In this document: in pieces, positions 9,773 through 18,804 of the stretch | Position numbering within the stretch: the first letter of the stretch is position 1 | How the letters are laid out: every line of letters starts with the position of its first letter | Assembly: GCA_947380905.1 (NCBI GenBank) | Contig: CANCSS010000003.1 | Location: 57,275-121,274 of the forward strand | From: Chitinophagaceae bacterium | GTDB lineage: Bacteria > Bacteroidota > Bacteroidia > Chitinophagales > Chitinophagaceae | Direction: 5' to 3' | DNA: 64,000 nt | The notes under the pieces: model-generated | The model's input: the letters and a program-made list of their open reading frames with translations, nothing else | The model's database searches: none | What the model was told of the DNA's origin: nothing | Position numbers and translations under genes: made by a program

Positions 9773-10951
9773 ATGAAAAAATCAATACTTCTTTTTGTGG
9801 CCCATTTATGGCTCTCTGCTTTTGTGTTTGCGCAGGTGGATAAAGTACCTGTTTTTATTTCAGGTACGGATGGGTATAAAAGTTTTCGTATTCCTGCCAT
9901 TATTAAATTACCCAACGAAGATTTATTGGCTTTTTGTGAAGGCAGAGTGAATTCGTCCAGTGATTTTGGTAATATTGATATTGTAATGAAACGCAGCAGT
10001 GACCAGGGAAAAAGCTGGTCTCCAATAGTAATTTTAGCCAACTACGACTCCTTGCAAGCGGGCAATCCTGCACCAGTAGTAGATTTGACTGATCCTACTT
10101 ATCCACAAGGGAAAATATTTTTATTTTATAATACAGGAAATAATTTTGAAGGGGAAGTTAGAAAAGGTTTAGGTGTGAGAGAGGTATGGTACATTACATC
10201 TACTGACAATGGGTTAACATGGAGTGAAGGAGTAAACATTACGATGCAAACACATCGCCCCAATCAAGCAAAAGTGAATCCTTTGTATCATTTTAAAGAG
10301 GATTGGAGATCTTACGCCAATACACCAGGCCATGCATTACAAATTTCCACTGGGCTGTATCAAGGTAGAATTTATGTGCCAGCCAATCATTCTAGTGGCC
10401 AACCTAAAAATCATTTTGAAGAGTACAATGCTCATGCTTTTTATTCGGACGATCATGGGCAAACATTTAAGTTAAGTGAATCGGTAAATGTGCCTGGCAG
10501 CAATGAGTCTACTGCAGCAGAAATTTCTAATAGTGGTATTTTGTTAAATGCAAGAAATCAACAAGGCGATATCAAGCATAGATTGATTGCTATTAGCCAT
10601 AATGGGGGCGCACTTTGGGATACCACTTATTTTGACAAAAACCTTCCAGATCCAGTTTGCGAAGGAAGCATTTTAAACATTGGCGTTAAAAATAAAAAAC
10701 AAGTACTTGCATTTAGCAATGCAGCAGATGCTAAAAATAGAAACAACTTAACCCTTCGTATTAGTTTTGATGAAGGCATTACTTGGGCTAAAAATATAGT
10801 AGTTGATTGTACTTCAGATCCAAAATCAATGACCAATAATTCGGCTTATTCAGATCTTGTGTTAATGAATAAAAATAATATTGGCATTTTATACGAAAAG
10901 GACGATTATTCAAAAATCGTTTTTACGATTGTCAATTGGGTGAAGCAGTAA
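9773..10951 (+). CDS. Exo-alpha-sialidase (BNR/Asp-box neuraminidase, GH33-like)
   Basis: ATG at 9773 gives signal peptide MKKSILLFVAHLWLSAFVFAQ; FRIPAI motif; Asp boxes SSDQGKSW, STDNGLTW, SDDHGQTF, SFDEGITW. Confidence 0.88.
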   Translation: MKKSILLFVAHLWLSAFVFAQVDKVPVFISGTDGYKSFRIPAIIKLPNEDLLAFCEGRVNSSSDFGNIDIVMKRSSDQGKSWSPIVILANYDSLQAGNPAPVVDLTDPTYPQGKIFLFYNTGNNFEGEVRKGLGVREVWYITSTDNGLTWSEGVNITMQTHRPNQAKVNPLYHFKEDWRSYANTPGHALQISTGLYQGRIYVPANHSSGQPKNHFEEYNAHAFYSDDHGQTFKLSESVNVPGSNESTAAEISNSGILLNARNQQGDIKHRLIAISHNGGALWDTTYFDKNLPDPVCEGSILNIGVKNKKQVLAFSNAADAKNRNNLTLRISFDEGITWAKNIVVDCTSDPKSMTNNSAYSDLVLMNKNNIGILYEKDDYSKIVFTIVNWVKQ

Positions 10952-10953
10952 TC

Positions 10954-12429
10954 TTAGGCTAAGATATCTTTGACCACATTTCCAGATACATCTGTCAATC
11001 GGAAACGTCTTCCTTGGTATTTGTAAACTAATTTTTCATGATTGAGGCCCATGATATCTAATAGAGTAGCTTGAAAATCATGCACATGAACTGGATTCTT
11101 TATGATATTGTAACTGAATTCATCGGTTGCGCCATAGGTTATTCCTGGTTTCACACCAGCTCCTGCCATCCACATAGTAAAGCAACGAGGATGATGGTCT
11201 CTACCATAATTGTCTTTATCTAATTTGCCTTGAGAGTAAACAGTTCTTCCAAACTCACCTCCCCAAATAACCAAAGTATCTTCCAGCATGCCTCTTCTTT
11301 TTAAGTCCATGATTAATGCGGCCGTGGGTTGATCTGTTTGTTTGCATTGTTGCTTCATGCCTTGTGGCAATGATCCATGATGATCCCAGCCTTGGTGGTA
11401 CAATTGAACAAAGCGAACATCTTTTTCTAATAATTTTCTAGCCAAAATACAATTGGCTGCATAAGTACCTTTGTCTTTGCTTTCTGGGCCATACAATTCA
11501 AATACTTCCTCTGTTTCATTAGAAGTGTCCATTACATCTGGTACAGAGGTTTGCATTCTAAAAGCCAATTCATATTGTGACATTCTTGCTTCTACTTCTG
11601 GATCTCCCCAAACATCATTTTGCAATTCATTTAACTTATTTAAATAATTGAGCATCTCTTTTCGGTCTTTTCCATCGTATCCTTCGGGGTTGTTTAAAAA
11701 TAAAACAGGATCATTGCCCGATCTAAATTGAACCCCTTGGTGTTGCGATGGTAAAAATCCATTGCCCCACAACCTGGCATACAAAGGTTGGTCTCTTGAT
11801 GCATTTTTTGAAACCAATACAATAAAGGAAGGCAAATTTTTATTTTCAGAACCCAATCCATAGCTTAACCATGAACCAATCGATGGGCGACCTGGCAGTT
11901 GATGACCAGTTTGGAAAAAAGTAAGTGCGGGATCGTGATTGATTTGTTCGGTATACATCGATTTGATGATGCACAATTCATCTACTACTTCTGCTGTATA
12001 AGGCAATAAGTCACTTACCCAGGTTTTACTTTTCCCATATTGTTTAAAATTAGCAAAAGAAGGTGCAATAGGAAGTATCGCTTGATTCGCACTCATGCCT
12101 GTGAGTCTTTGTCCGTTTCTTACCGATTCTGGAAGCCCTTGCCCCAACATGGAACTGAGCATGGGTTTGTAATCAAATGTTTCAAATTGTGATGGGCCTC
12201 CACTCATAAATAAGTACAGCACTCGTTTTGCTTTGGGGGCGATGGTGGGCAAGGCTTCTAAAATTTGTTCTTCAAAAGTTTTACTCGAGATGCTGCCACT
12301 TAATAAAGTACCCAATGCCAAAGCGCCTAAACCACCTGCAGTCTTTTTTAAGAAATCCCTTCTTTCTAAACTTTTATTCAATTGCTCGAAATCGGGATGT
12401 TGTATTTTAAAATCTGGTTCGTGTCCCAT
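10954..12429 (-). CDS. DUF1501 domain-containing protein (Tat-type leader)
   Basis: ERRDFLKKTAGGLGALALG twin-arginine-like leader; RVLYLFMSGGPSQFETFDYKP, WGGEFGRT, GRDHHPRCFTMWMAG. Confidence 0.92.
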   Translation of the reverse strand: MGHEPDFKIQHPDFEQLNKSLERRDFLKKTAGGLGALALGTLLSGSISSKTFEEQILEALPTIAPKAKRVLYLFMSGGPSQFETFDYKPMLSSMLGQGLPESVRNGQRLTGMSANQAILPIAPSFANFKQYGKSKTWVSDLLPYTAEVVDELCIIKSMYTEQINHDPALTFFQTGHQLPGRPSIGSWLSYGLGSENKNLPSFIVLVSKNASRDQPLYARLWGNGFLPSQHQGVQFRSGNDPVLFLNNPEGYDGKDRKEMLNYLNKLNELQNDVWGDPEVEARMSQYELAFRMQTSVPDVMDTSNETEEVFELYGPESKDKGTYAANCILARKLLEKDVRFVQLYHQGWDHHGSLPQGMKQQCKQTDQPTAALIMDLKRRGMLEDTLVIWGGEFGRTVYSQGKLDKDNYGRDHHPRCFTMWMAGAGVKPGITYGATDEFSYNIIKNPVHVHDFQATLLDIMGLNHEKLVYKYQGRRFRLTDVSGNVVKDILA

Positions 12430-12433
12430 AGTA

Positions 12434-15400
12434 TTATCTTTTTGTTATAGTGGCGTCTGAATTTAAAATGGTACTTGCTACCACCGTATTTGCTGCCACC
12501 AAGGAAGCGTCTAATGTTTTATTTATTTTATAAATCCCCGCATTCAACCAACCTTTAATTTTACTTGGGTTGGATTTGAACTTGTTGTATTCGTTTAGTT
12601 GTAAAGCGGTGAGCAATGCCATTTCTTTTGAGTTGGGAGTGGTTCCTGTTAACTTCCTATAGACATCATTGATGGCAGTTTGAATATTGGTCTGCTTACT
12701 CATTTCTTCCCCCATTATTTTTGCTGCTTCAATAAAAGTTGGGTCATTTAAAGTTACTAAGGCTTGCAAAGGGGTATTGGTGGATTGTCTGCGCACCACA
12801 CAGGAAGCTCTTGAAGGTCCATCAAAATTGGCCAGGGTTGGATTAGGCACTGTTCGTTTAAGTAGGATGTACATGCTTCTTCTGTATATTTCATCGGTAC
12901 TGTCTTGCACATAGTTGGTATTATTAATTTCCCACAATCCTTCTGGCTGGTAAGGGTAAAAACTTTTACCTCCAATTTTTTTATTTAATATACCACAAGC
13001 AGTCAATGCATTGTCCCGAATCATTTCAGAGGTCAATCTATTCACTGGGCCTCTTGCTAGTAATCTATTTTCAGGATCTTTTTCTTTCGCTAGCAAACTT
13101 GCTTTAGAATCCTGTTGATAGGTGGCAGACATGACTATTAACTTATTCATTTTTTTGACATCCCAACCACTTTCTCTAAATTCAATAGCCAGCCAATCCA
13201 ATAAATCTAAATGACTTGGTACTTCTCCTTGATTTCCAAAATTCTCTGCTGTCTTTACAATACCATTACCAAAGAAATTTTGCCATAGATGATTTACGGC
13301 TACTCTTGCCGTTAAAGGGTTGCGATCATCGGTCAGCCATTGTGCTAAACCATATCTATTTTTTGGCAGCTGGCTGGGGAAGGGGAATATTCTCTCTGGG
13401 GTATTGGGAAATACTTCCTTTGATGGGGCGTCGTACTGCCCTCTACTTAATAAAAAGGTTTTCTTTGGCTTAGACATTTCCTGCATCACCATTAATTCTT
13501 TTATGTTTTCAGTGGAATCAGAAAACATTTTTCTATTTGATTGCAGAGCGCTTCGGGCTTCTATAATTTTGGCGTCAATGGCAGATATATAATATTCTTT
13601 TAAAATAGCAATATCCTCTTTGGTCAATTGTTTTGAGGATTTTTGAGTGATTTCATTCCAGTTGGTTTTTTTGGCTAAAATTTTAATCTCAAAAGGGGTT
13701 AAAACTCTATTGTAAACAGCTATGTCATCTATTTTACCATCTTTAAAACCCAACCCTCGGTACCAGGCACCAAATTGTAAAGCGGGCTCGTCTTTATTAA
13801 AAAATACAATGTCCTTGAACAATTGATCCATCTCAATCTCCATGGCGAAAGGAGCACCATCTATAAATAAGTTGAATCCTTTGGCTTCAGAGGAGCCATC
13901 ATAGGTCATGGTAAGTTGAATCCATTGATTTCTTGGTACGTCTGTCACAGCCAATTTGGTAATTGCATTAGAGGGAGCCGTGTGTGCCATGGTCATTTCA
14001 AGTTTGCCATGATTCATGGATAAATTGTATCCTTTGAAATTATACAATCTTTCTGCATTGCTTTTGTGAAAAATCACACCCTCTTTCATTTCTTTTGGGA
14101 TATTTAACCAAACCCCAATCGTAAAAGGATCTGATTTTCTAAACACACCCATCCCTTTTAAATCTAAATAGGCATCCCCATTTAAGACCAGGTGTTGACC
14201 CGTGTTATTTTTTTCAAAAACGGGCTTTTCTTTTTTAGTATCCCAGTCTTGTCTCATGATGGCTTTATTGCTATCAGGCACACTATTATTTAATGAGTCT
14301 TCAAAATTATAATACCCTTGTAAAAAAGCTTTTGGTAAGTTATTGTCTTGGATAGATTTGTATTTTTCTTCCCTTAACCAATTTGTAAAATCATCGGCAG
14401 ACTTATTTATCTTTTCTTGTAATAGTGTTTCTTTTTCTTTGATTCTAGACTTAATATATTGAATGGTTTTTTCTTCGTCTTTGGTTGGCAATAATAAAGT
14501 AGGGGTGGGCATGTCATCGTTCCAAGAGATTTGTCCTGCTTCTTTTACGTTGTTAAAAAAACTATACAGCTGGTAATAATTTTCTTGAGATACTGGATCG
14601 TATTTGTGGTCGTGACATCTTGCACAACCCACTGAAATAGACAAGAACGCTTCCCCAAAGGTATTGGTTCGATCCATTACATATTCGGTTTGAAATTCTG
14701 ATTCAATAATACCCCCTTCCATGTTTTGTGGATGGTTTCTATTAAATGCGGTGGCGATAATCATTTCCTTAGTAGGCGATGGCATCAGATCTCCTGCTAA
14801 TTGATACTGAATAAAATTTTTGTAGGATAAATTTTCATTGAATGAATGAATCACCCAATCACGATACACCGACATATCCCTAGTTCTATCCACTGTATAA
14901 CCATAAGAATCTGCAAAGCGAGCTAGGTCAAGCCACTGTGTAGCCATTTTTTCTCCGTAGTGGGGAGATTTCATTAACCTATCCACTTGTTTTTCATACG
15001 CGTTTGCACTTTTATCATTTATAAATGCATCTAATTCTTCAAGGGTAGGGGGCAAGCCAGTTAAGTCTAAGGAAACGCGTCTTAATAAAATTTCTTTTGC
15101 TGCAGTGGGAGATGGTTGAAGCCCCTCTTGTTGAATTTTACTAAAAACAAAATTATCAATAGGGTTATTTACAGTTAAGTTGTAAATCATAGGAACTGCC
15201 TTTTTTACAGGAGCAGCAAATGCCCAATGAGGCTTGTATACGGCGCCACTTTCTATCCATTTAACAAGTATGGCTTTTTCCTTTGCGCTCAGGCTTAAAT
15301 GTGATGTAGGTTCTGGCATCATAAAATCCGGATCTGTGGAGAGGATGCGGTGAAATAGTTCACTTTTATTTACATCTCCAGGAGAGATAGCCACTTTGCC

Positions 15401-15649
15401 TGGACTTTCTTTAAGTGGTGCATAGGCGGAATCGGCTATATCTAATCTTAGTCCTGCTTTTTGCTTGGTAATATCTGGTCCATGACAAGCATAGCATTTG
15501 TCGGATAAAATGGGTTTTACATGTTCGTTGTAGTCGATGACCGAAGGAAGTTCTTTATAAGCAGCGGCCACATCTGCTGGGAGTTTCGAGCCCGAATTAA
15601 ATGCAAAAAGGAATAAAATAAAACCAAGTATTAAATAGTATTTTTTCAT
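12434..15649 (-). CDS. PSD1 / planctomycete-type cytochrome c, DUF1549, LamG-like and DUF1553 domain protein
   Basis: CYACHGPDITKQKAGLRLD, VGCARCHDHKYDPVSQENYYQLYSFF, LamG-like insert, NHLWQNFFGNGIVKTAENFGNQGE..LDWLA. Confidence 0.92.
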   Translation of the reverse strand: MKKYYLILGFILFLFAFNSGSKLPADVAAAYKELPSVIDYNEHVKPILSDKCYACHGPDITKQKAGLRLDIADSAYAPLKESPGKVAISPGDVNKSELFHRILSTDPDFMMPEPTSHLSLSAKEKAILVKWIESGAVYKPHWAFAAPVKKAVPMIYNLTVNNPIDNFVFSKIQQEGLQPSPTAAKEILLRRVSLDLTGLPPTLEELDAFINDKSANAYEKQVDRLMKSPHYGEKMATQWLDLARFADSYGYTVDRTRDMSVYRDWVIHSFNENLSYKNFIQYQLAGDLMPSPTKEMIIATAFNRNHPQNMEGGIIESEFQTEYVMDRTNTFGEAFLSISVGCARCHDHKYDPVSQENYYQLYSFFNNVKEAGQISWNDDMPTPTLLLPTKDEEKTIQYIKSRIKEKETLLQEKINKSADDFTNWLREEKYKSIQDNNLPKAFLQGYYNFEDSLNNSVPDSNKAIMRQDWDTKKEKPVFEKNNTGQHLVLNGDAYLDLKGMGVFRKSDPFTIGVWLNIPKEMKEGVIFHKSNAERLYNFKGYNLSMNHGKLEMTMAHTAPSNAITKLAVTDVPRNQWIQLTMTYDGSSEAKGFNLFIDGAPFAMEIEMDQLFKDIVFFNKDEPALQFGAWYRGLGFKDGKIDDIAVYNRVLTPFEIKILAKKTNWNEITQKSSKQLTKEDIAILKEYYISAIDAKIIEARSALQSNRKMFSDSTENIKELMVMQEMSKPKKTFLLSRGQYDAPSKEVFPNTPERIFPFPSQLPKNRYGLAQWLTDDRNPLTARVAVNHLWQNFFGNGIVKTAENFGNQGEVPSHLDLLDWLAIEFRESGWDVKKMNKLIVMSATYQQDSKASLLAKEKDPENRLLARGPVNRLTSEMIRDNALTACGILNKKIGGKSFYPYQPEGLWEINNTNYVQDSTDEIYRRSMYILLKRTVPNPTLANFDGPSRASCVVRRQSTNTPLQALVTLNDPTFIEAAKIMGEEMSKQTNIQTAINDVYRKLTGTTPNSKEMALLTALQLNEYNKFKSNPSKIKGWLNAGIYKINKTLDASLVAANTVVASTILNSDATITKR

Positions 15650-17034
15650 TTTTGTTGAAATTTAAAGTCCCCCATATCAATTTTGACATGGGGCTTTATT
15701 TTTACAAAATTAGCTACTCCCGCTTTGGTTACTTTCGTTTTCCATAAATAAAGTACGGATAAATTTTTAAACAATGCCAATTGTTGTAAACTTTCATCTG
15801 TAATATTGGTTCCATACAAGTTAAGTTGCTCTAATTTAGGTAGTTGTTGAAGATAGGCCATGGACTGGTCTGTAATGGCAGTGTTTTCTAAGTTCAATCG
15901 TGTGATATTTTTAAATCCAGCTATAACTTGAATCTCGTTGTCTTTGATGGGTAGGTTAGATAATTTTAAGACCGTTAATTGAGGTTCAATCATTTTTAAA
16001 TCTACAATGTCTTTGATATTTAAAGGGACAGCATTTACAAAATTTGCCATGATCCAATTGGAGCTTTCTCCCATATTGGTTAATAGAATATTTTTATTTT
16101 TAAAATATTCAAGGGTTTCATTTTTTACAGGACCAGGCATATTGCTGACGGATGTAGTTGGTAAACTTAACTTATTTTCTTTTTTAGGGCTTGCTACACC
16201 AACAGTAGCTGTTTTTAAATCGGGTTGAATATTTTTTATCGTATCTATTTGGTCATCAAAAGAAGCGCCGTTTAAAATCCATTTTTTAATCGTATTTATT
16301 TCTTGCGCTGTTAGTTGATGCTTTCCTTTGGGGGGCATGTGCTTGTCGTCCTCTAAAGGCAAAATTAAATTGGCGTACATTTTACTTTTTAAAGGATTTC
16401 CTGCAAGTAATGCAATGCCATCTTTTCCGCCTTTTTTTATAAAGGATTCACTGTCTAATCGCAATCTACCTTTTTGTTTTAAGGAACCGTGACAGTTGTA
16501 ACAGCGTATTTCAAGTAGGGGTTTGATTTCTTCTTTATAAAAATTGTGTCTAATTATTTTAATGGAGTCTTTGCCGTTAACTACAGTTTGTATTGTATTT
16601 GTAACAGGAGCTTTTTCTTTATTTGCTTGGGTAGTTGTATTATTTTTATCAGAACCTATCAGATAATTTTCGCCATGTGTTAAAGTGGATCCGAAATGCC
16701 CAGTAAAAATTAAAAACACAAACAATAAAGTAGCTAGTATTTTTTTATATTTTTTTAAGAAATAAACAGACCATCCAATGCATGCGGTTGCAATGCCAAT
16801 CCATTGATGTTTTTGTAAAATCAATTCGTCATACGCTCCAGATTGAGCCAAAAGCCATCCTGTGATACAAGCTACTGTCGCACCTATGCTTCCCAATAAT
16901 AAAGCCAATGAAATAACGGAATCAAATTTTGTAGCGTTTTGGCCTTGAAAGAGCATTAAAAAAACGCCTAGTAACAATATGCCAATAGGCATATGTACAA
17001 TAACCGGGTGCAAGTGACCAATAAATTGCATCAT
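15646..17034 (-). CDS. DUF2231-like membrane domain, planctomycete-type cytochrome c domain and leucine-rich-repeat-like C-terminus
   Basis: FIGHLHPVIVHMPIGILLLG transmembrane region; CYNCHGSLKQKGRLRLD; repeats LNLENTAITDQSMAYLQQLPKLEQLNLYGTNITDESL. Confidence 0.85.
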   Translation of the reverse strand: MMQFIGHLHPVIVHMPIGILLLGVFLMLFQGQNATKFDSVISLALLLGSIGATVACITGWLLAQSGAYDELILQKHQWIGIATACIGWSVYFLKKYKKILATLLFVFLIFTGHFGSTLTHGENYLIGSDKNNTTTQANKEKAPVTNTIQTVVNGKDSIKIIRHNFYKEEIKPLLEIRCYNCHGSLKQKGRLRLDSESFIKKGGKDGIALLAGNPLKSKMYANLILPLEDDKHMPPKGKHQLTAQEINTIKKWILNGASFDDQIDTIKNIQPDLKTATVGVASPKKENKLSLPTTSVSNMPGPVKNETLEYFKNKNILLTNMGESSNWIMANFVNAVPLNIKDIVDLKMIEPQLTVLKLSNLPIKDNEIQVIAGFKNITRLNLENTAITDQSMAYLQQLPKLEQLNLYGTNITDESLQQLALFKNLSVLYLWKTKVTKAGVANFVKIKPHVKIDMGDFKFQQK

Positions 17035-17146
17035 TATAAAATAGATAGAAATTAATAGCTAGCTAGAAGCAAATTAGCTATTAATTGTAGCATTTCAAAG
17101 TTTTATAATGGGAGCCGTTTTGAGTGTAATTCGACCCTGTAATACA

Positions 17147-17599
17147 CTATACCCCGATTAATTTTTTCCTAAATTTTATATAATCTTGTTTGGCCTTTTT
17201 AACAAAGGTGGCCTCTGATGTGGAATGCATGTAAATATAAGACAACTTAGTTTTATCAATTGGCTTTACCACTACCTGGTTGCGATAGTAGGTTACTGAA
17301 AAATCTATAATCTTAGCCATAATTTCTATGGTACTAATTCCTTTATCTGTTAAAGTATATAAAAATACTTTCTTGTTGGTGGGGTGATTTCTTTTTTCAA
17401 TGAGTCCGTCTGCAGCTAAAGTTTTTAATCTTTCTGCTAAAACTTTAGTAGCGATTCTTTCTTTCATATCATGAAGCTCTCCATAAGTATGTTTGTGACG
17501 GAAAAGCATATGTCTAATAATAAGAAGTGTCCATTTATCGCCAATCACATCGATGCCTGTTGTAATGGGGCAATGGGATCTTAAATTTGAATTGTTCAT
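17147..17599 (-). CDS. HxlR-family winged-helix transcriptional regulator
   Basis: CPITTGIDVIGDKWTLLIIRHML and RIATKVLAERLKTLAADGLIEKR; ATG at 17599 preferred over the longer ORF. Confidence 0.88.
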   Translation of the reverse strand: MNNSNLRSHCPITTGIDVIGDKWTLLIIRHMLFRHKHTYGELHDMKERIATKVLAERLKTLAADGLIEKRNHPTNKKVFLYTLTDKGISTIEIMAKIIDFSVTYYRNQVVVKPIDKTKLSYIYMHSTSEATFVKKAKQDYIKFRKKLIGV

Positions 17600-17810
17600 G
17601 CTATTGGTTTTAATTTGTAAAACTTGAATGCAAGGTACTATATCCAACTTAAATTTATCTTAATTTTCCTATTTGATTTTGCACAGTTCTTAATAACAAG
17701 TTCCATTTTTTATTTCGTTGAAGCAATGGGAAATTTAAGTGATATTGCTTTAACAAAAGCTGAAGAATGTCATTTATATTTAATTCATTCTTAGTAGGTT
17801 AGTTATACTT

Positions 17811-17839
17811 AAGAGGCCACTAAGAACTAGTGGCCTCTT
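17811..17839. terminator. Strong intergenic hairpin, possible terminator lacking a T-tract
   Basis: Perfect 12-bp arms AAGAGGCCACTA-AGAAC-TAGTGGCCTCTT. Confidence 0.5.
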
Positions 17840-17906
17840 GAGGGGTAGAGCTTTATCATAGAATGATTAAACACTATATACTATTGTTCGAATAAATGCT
17901 ACTATC

Positions 17907-18656
17907 CTAATTGGTTTTCTTGTGCAATGACATTTTGTTGTACAAAACCTCGCTTCTTTTTACCGTTCTTAAGGATGCTAGTTTTGGTTGATTCGCATTT
18001 GGTGCAGAAGTTTCAGCTCTTGACTCCATCATATCAGCATAAGTATTGTAAAAATAAGCACCACCATAATTCCACATTACATCTTCGCCCATGACATCAA
18101 TTCTTTTACCAAGTAAAAAAGCTAAAATATTATTAGTTTTATCGGCAACATTAATTTTAGTTACTAATTTTTCGTATTCGTCACCGCTGCCCGCATTCAC
18201 TTTAAGATAATTAAAAATGGCAAATTTAGCAGTGGTATCTATCAATGACCAGCCATGTTTATTGGCGATGAGTGCAGTGCCAATTATCTTTCTTGACAAA
18301 CCTACTTTTTCAGTAATGGCTTCTTCGTCTAAGTCGGTATAATTACCAATTCTTTTGATGCCAGATCCTTTATTAAGACTGTCTAATGAATTGTATAAAG
18401 TAACGATCACTAAATCATATTTAGATTCAGGTGTAACATGTCCTACACCCCAAACATCCCAACCCAAAATGGTTCCGTTGTTTAAACGTTTTTGTGCTAA
18501 CACCGACCATTTTTCTTTTAGGTATTGGTCATAGTTGCCACCTGGAGTGGTTCTGATAAAATCCATGGTTGCATATTTCCAAGTAGCAGATTTGCTTTGT
18601 GAAAATGAAACACAGGTAATCATAATACCCATTAATAAGATGGTAATTTTTTTCAT
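17907..18656 (-). CDS. Hypothetical secreted protein
   Basis: Signal peptide MKKITILLMGIMITCVSFSQS; no family confidently recognised. Confidence 0.75.
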   Translation of the reverse strand: MKKITILLMGIMITCVSFSQSKSATWKYATMDFIRTTPGGNYDQYLKEKWSVLAQKRLNNGTILGWDVWGVGHVTPESKYDLVIVTLYNSLDSLNKGSGIKRIGNYTDLDEEAITEKVGLSRKIIGTALIANKHGWSLIDTTAKFAIFNYLKVNAGSGDEYEKLVTKINVADKTNNILAFLLGKRIDVMGEDVMWNYGGAYFYNTYADMMESRAETSAPNANQPKLASLRTVKRSEVLYNKMSLHKKTN

Positions 18657-18804
18657 ATTTTTTGGTTTTGTTGAATTATGAATATAATCAAATACTTACA
18701 AAAAGAAAGTAATAATTTCCTTTTTTAAAATAGCAACCGATGGATGGCTTAGCGCTATTCTTTTTTTAAATTTTAAACTACTGATAATCAGTTACTTAAT
18801 TTCT

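Noticed and set aside
12434-15649. Possible chimeric or frameshifted gene because of the LamG insert
   Set aside because: ORF is continuous for 1071 codons, and LamG-like inserts are typical of the DUF1549/DUF1553 family.
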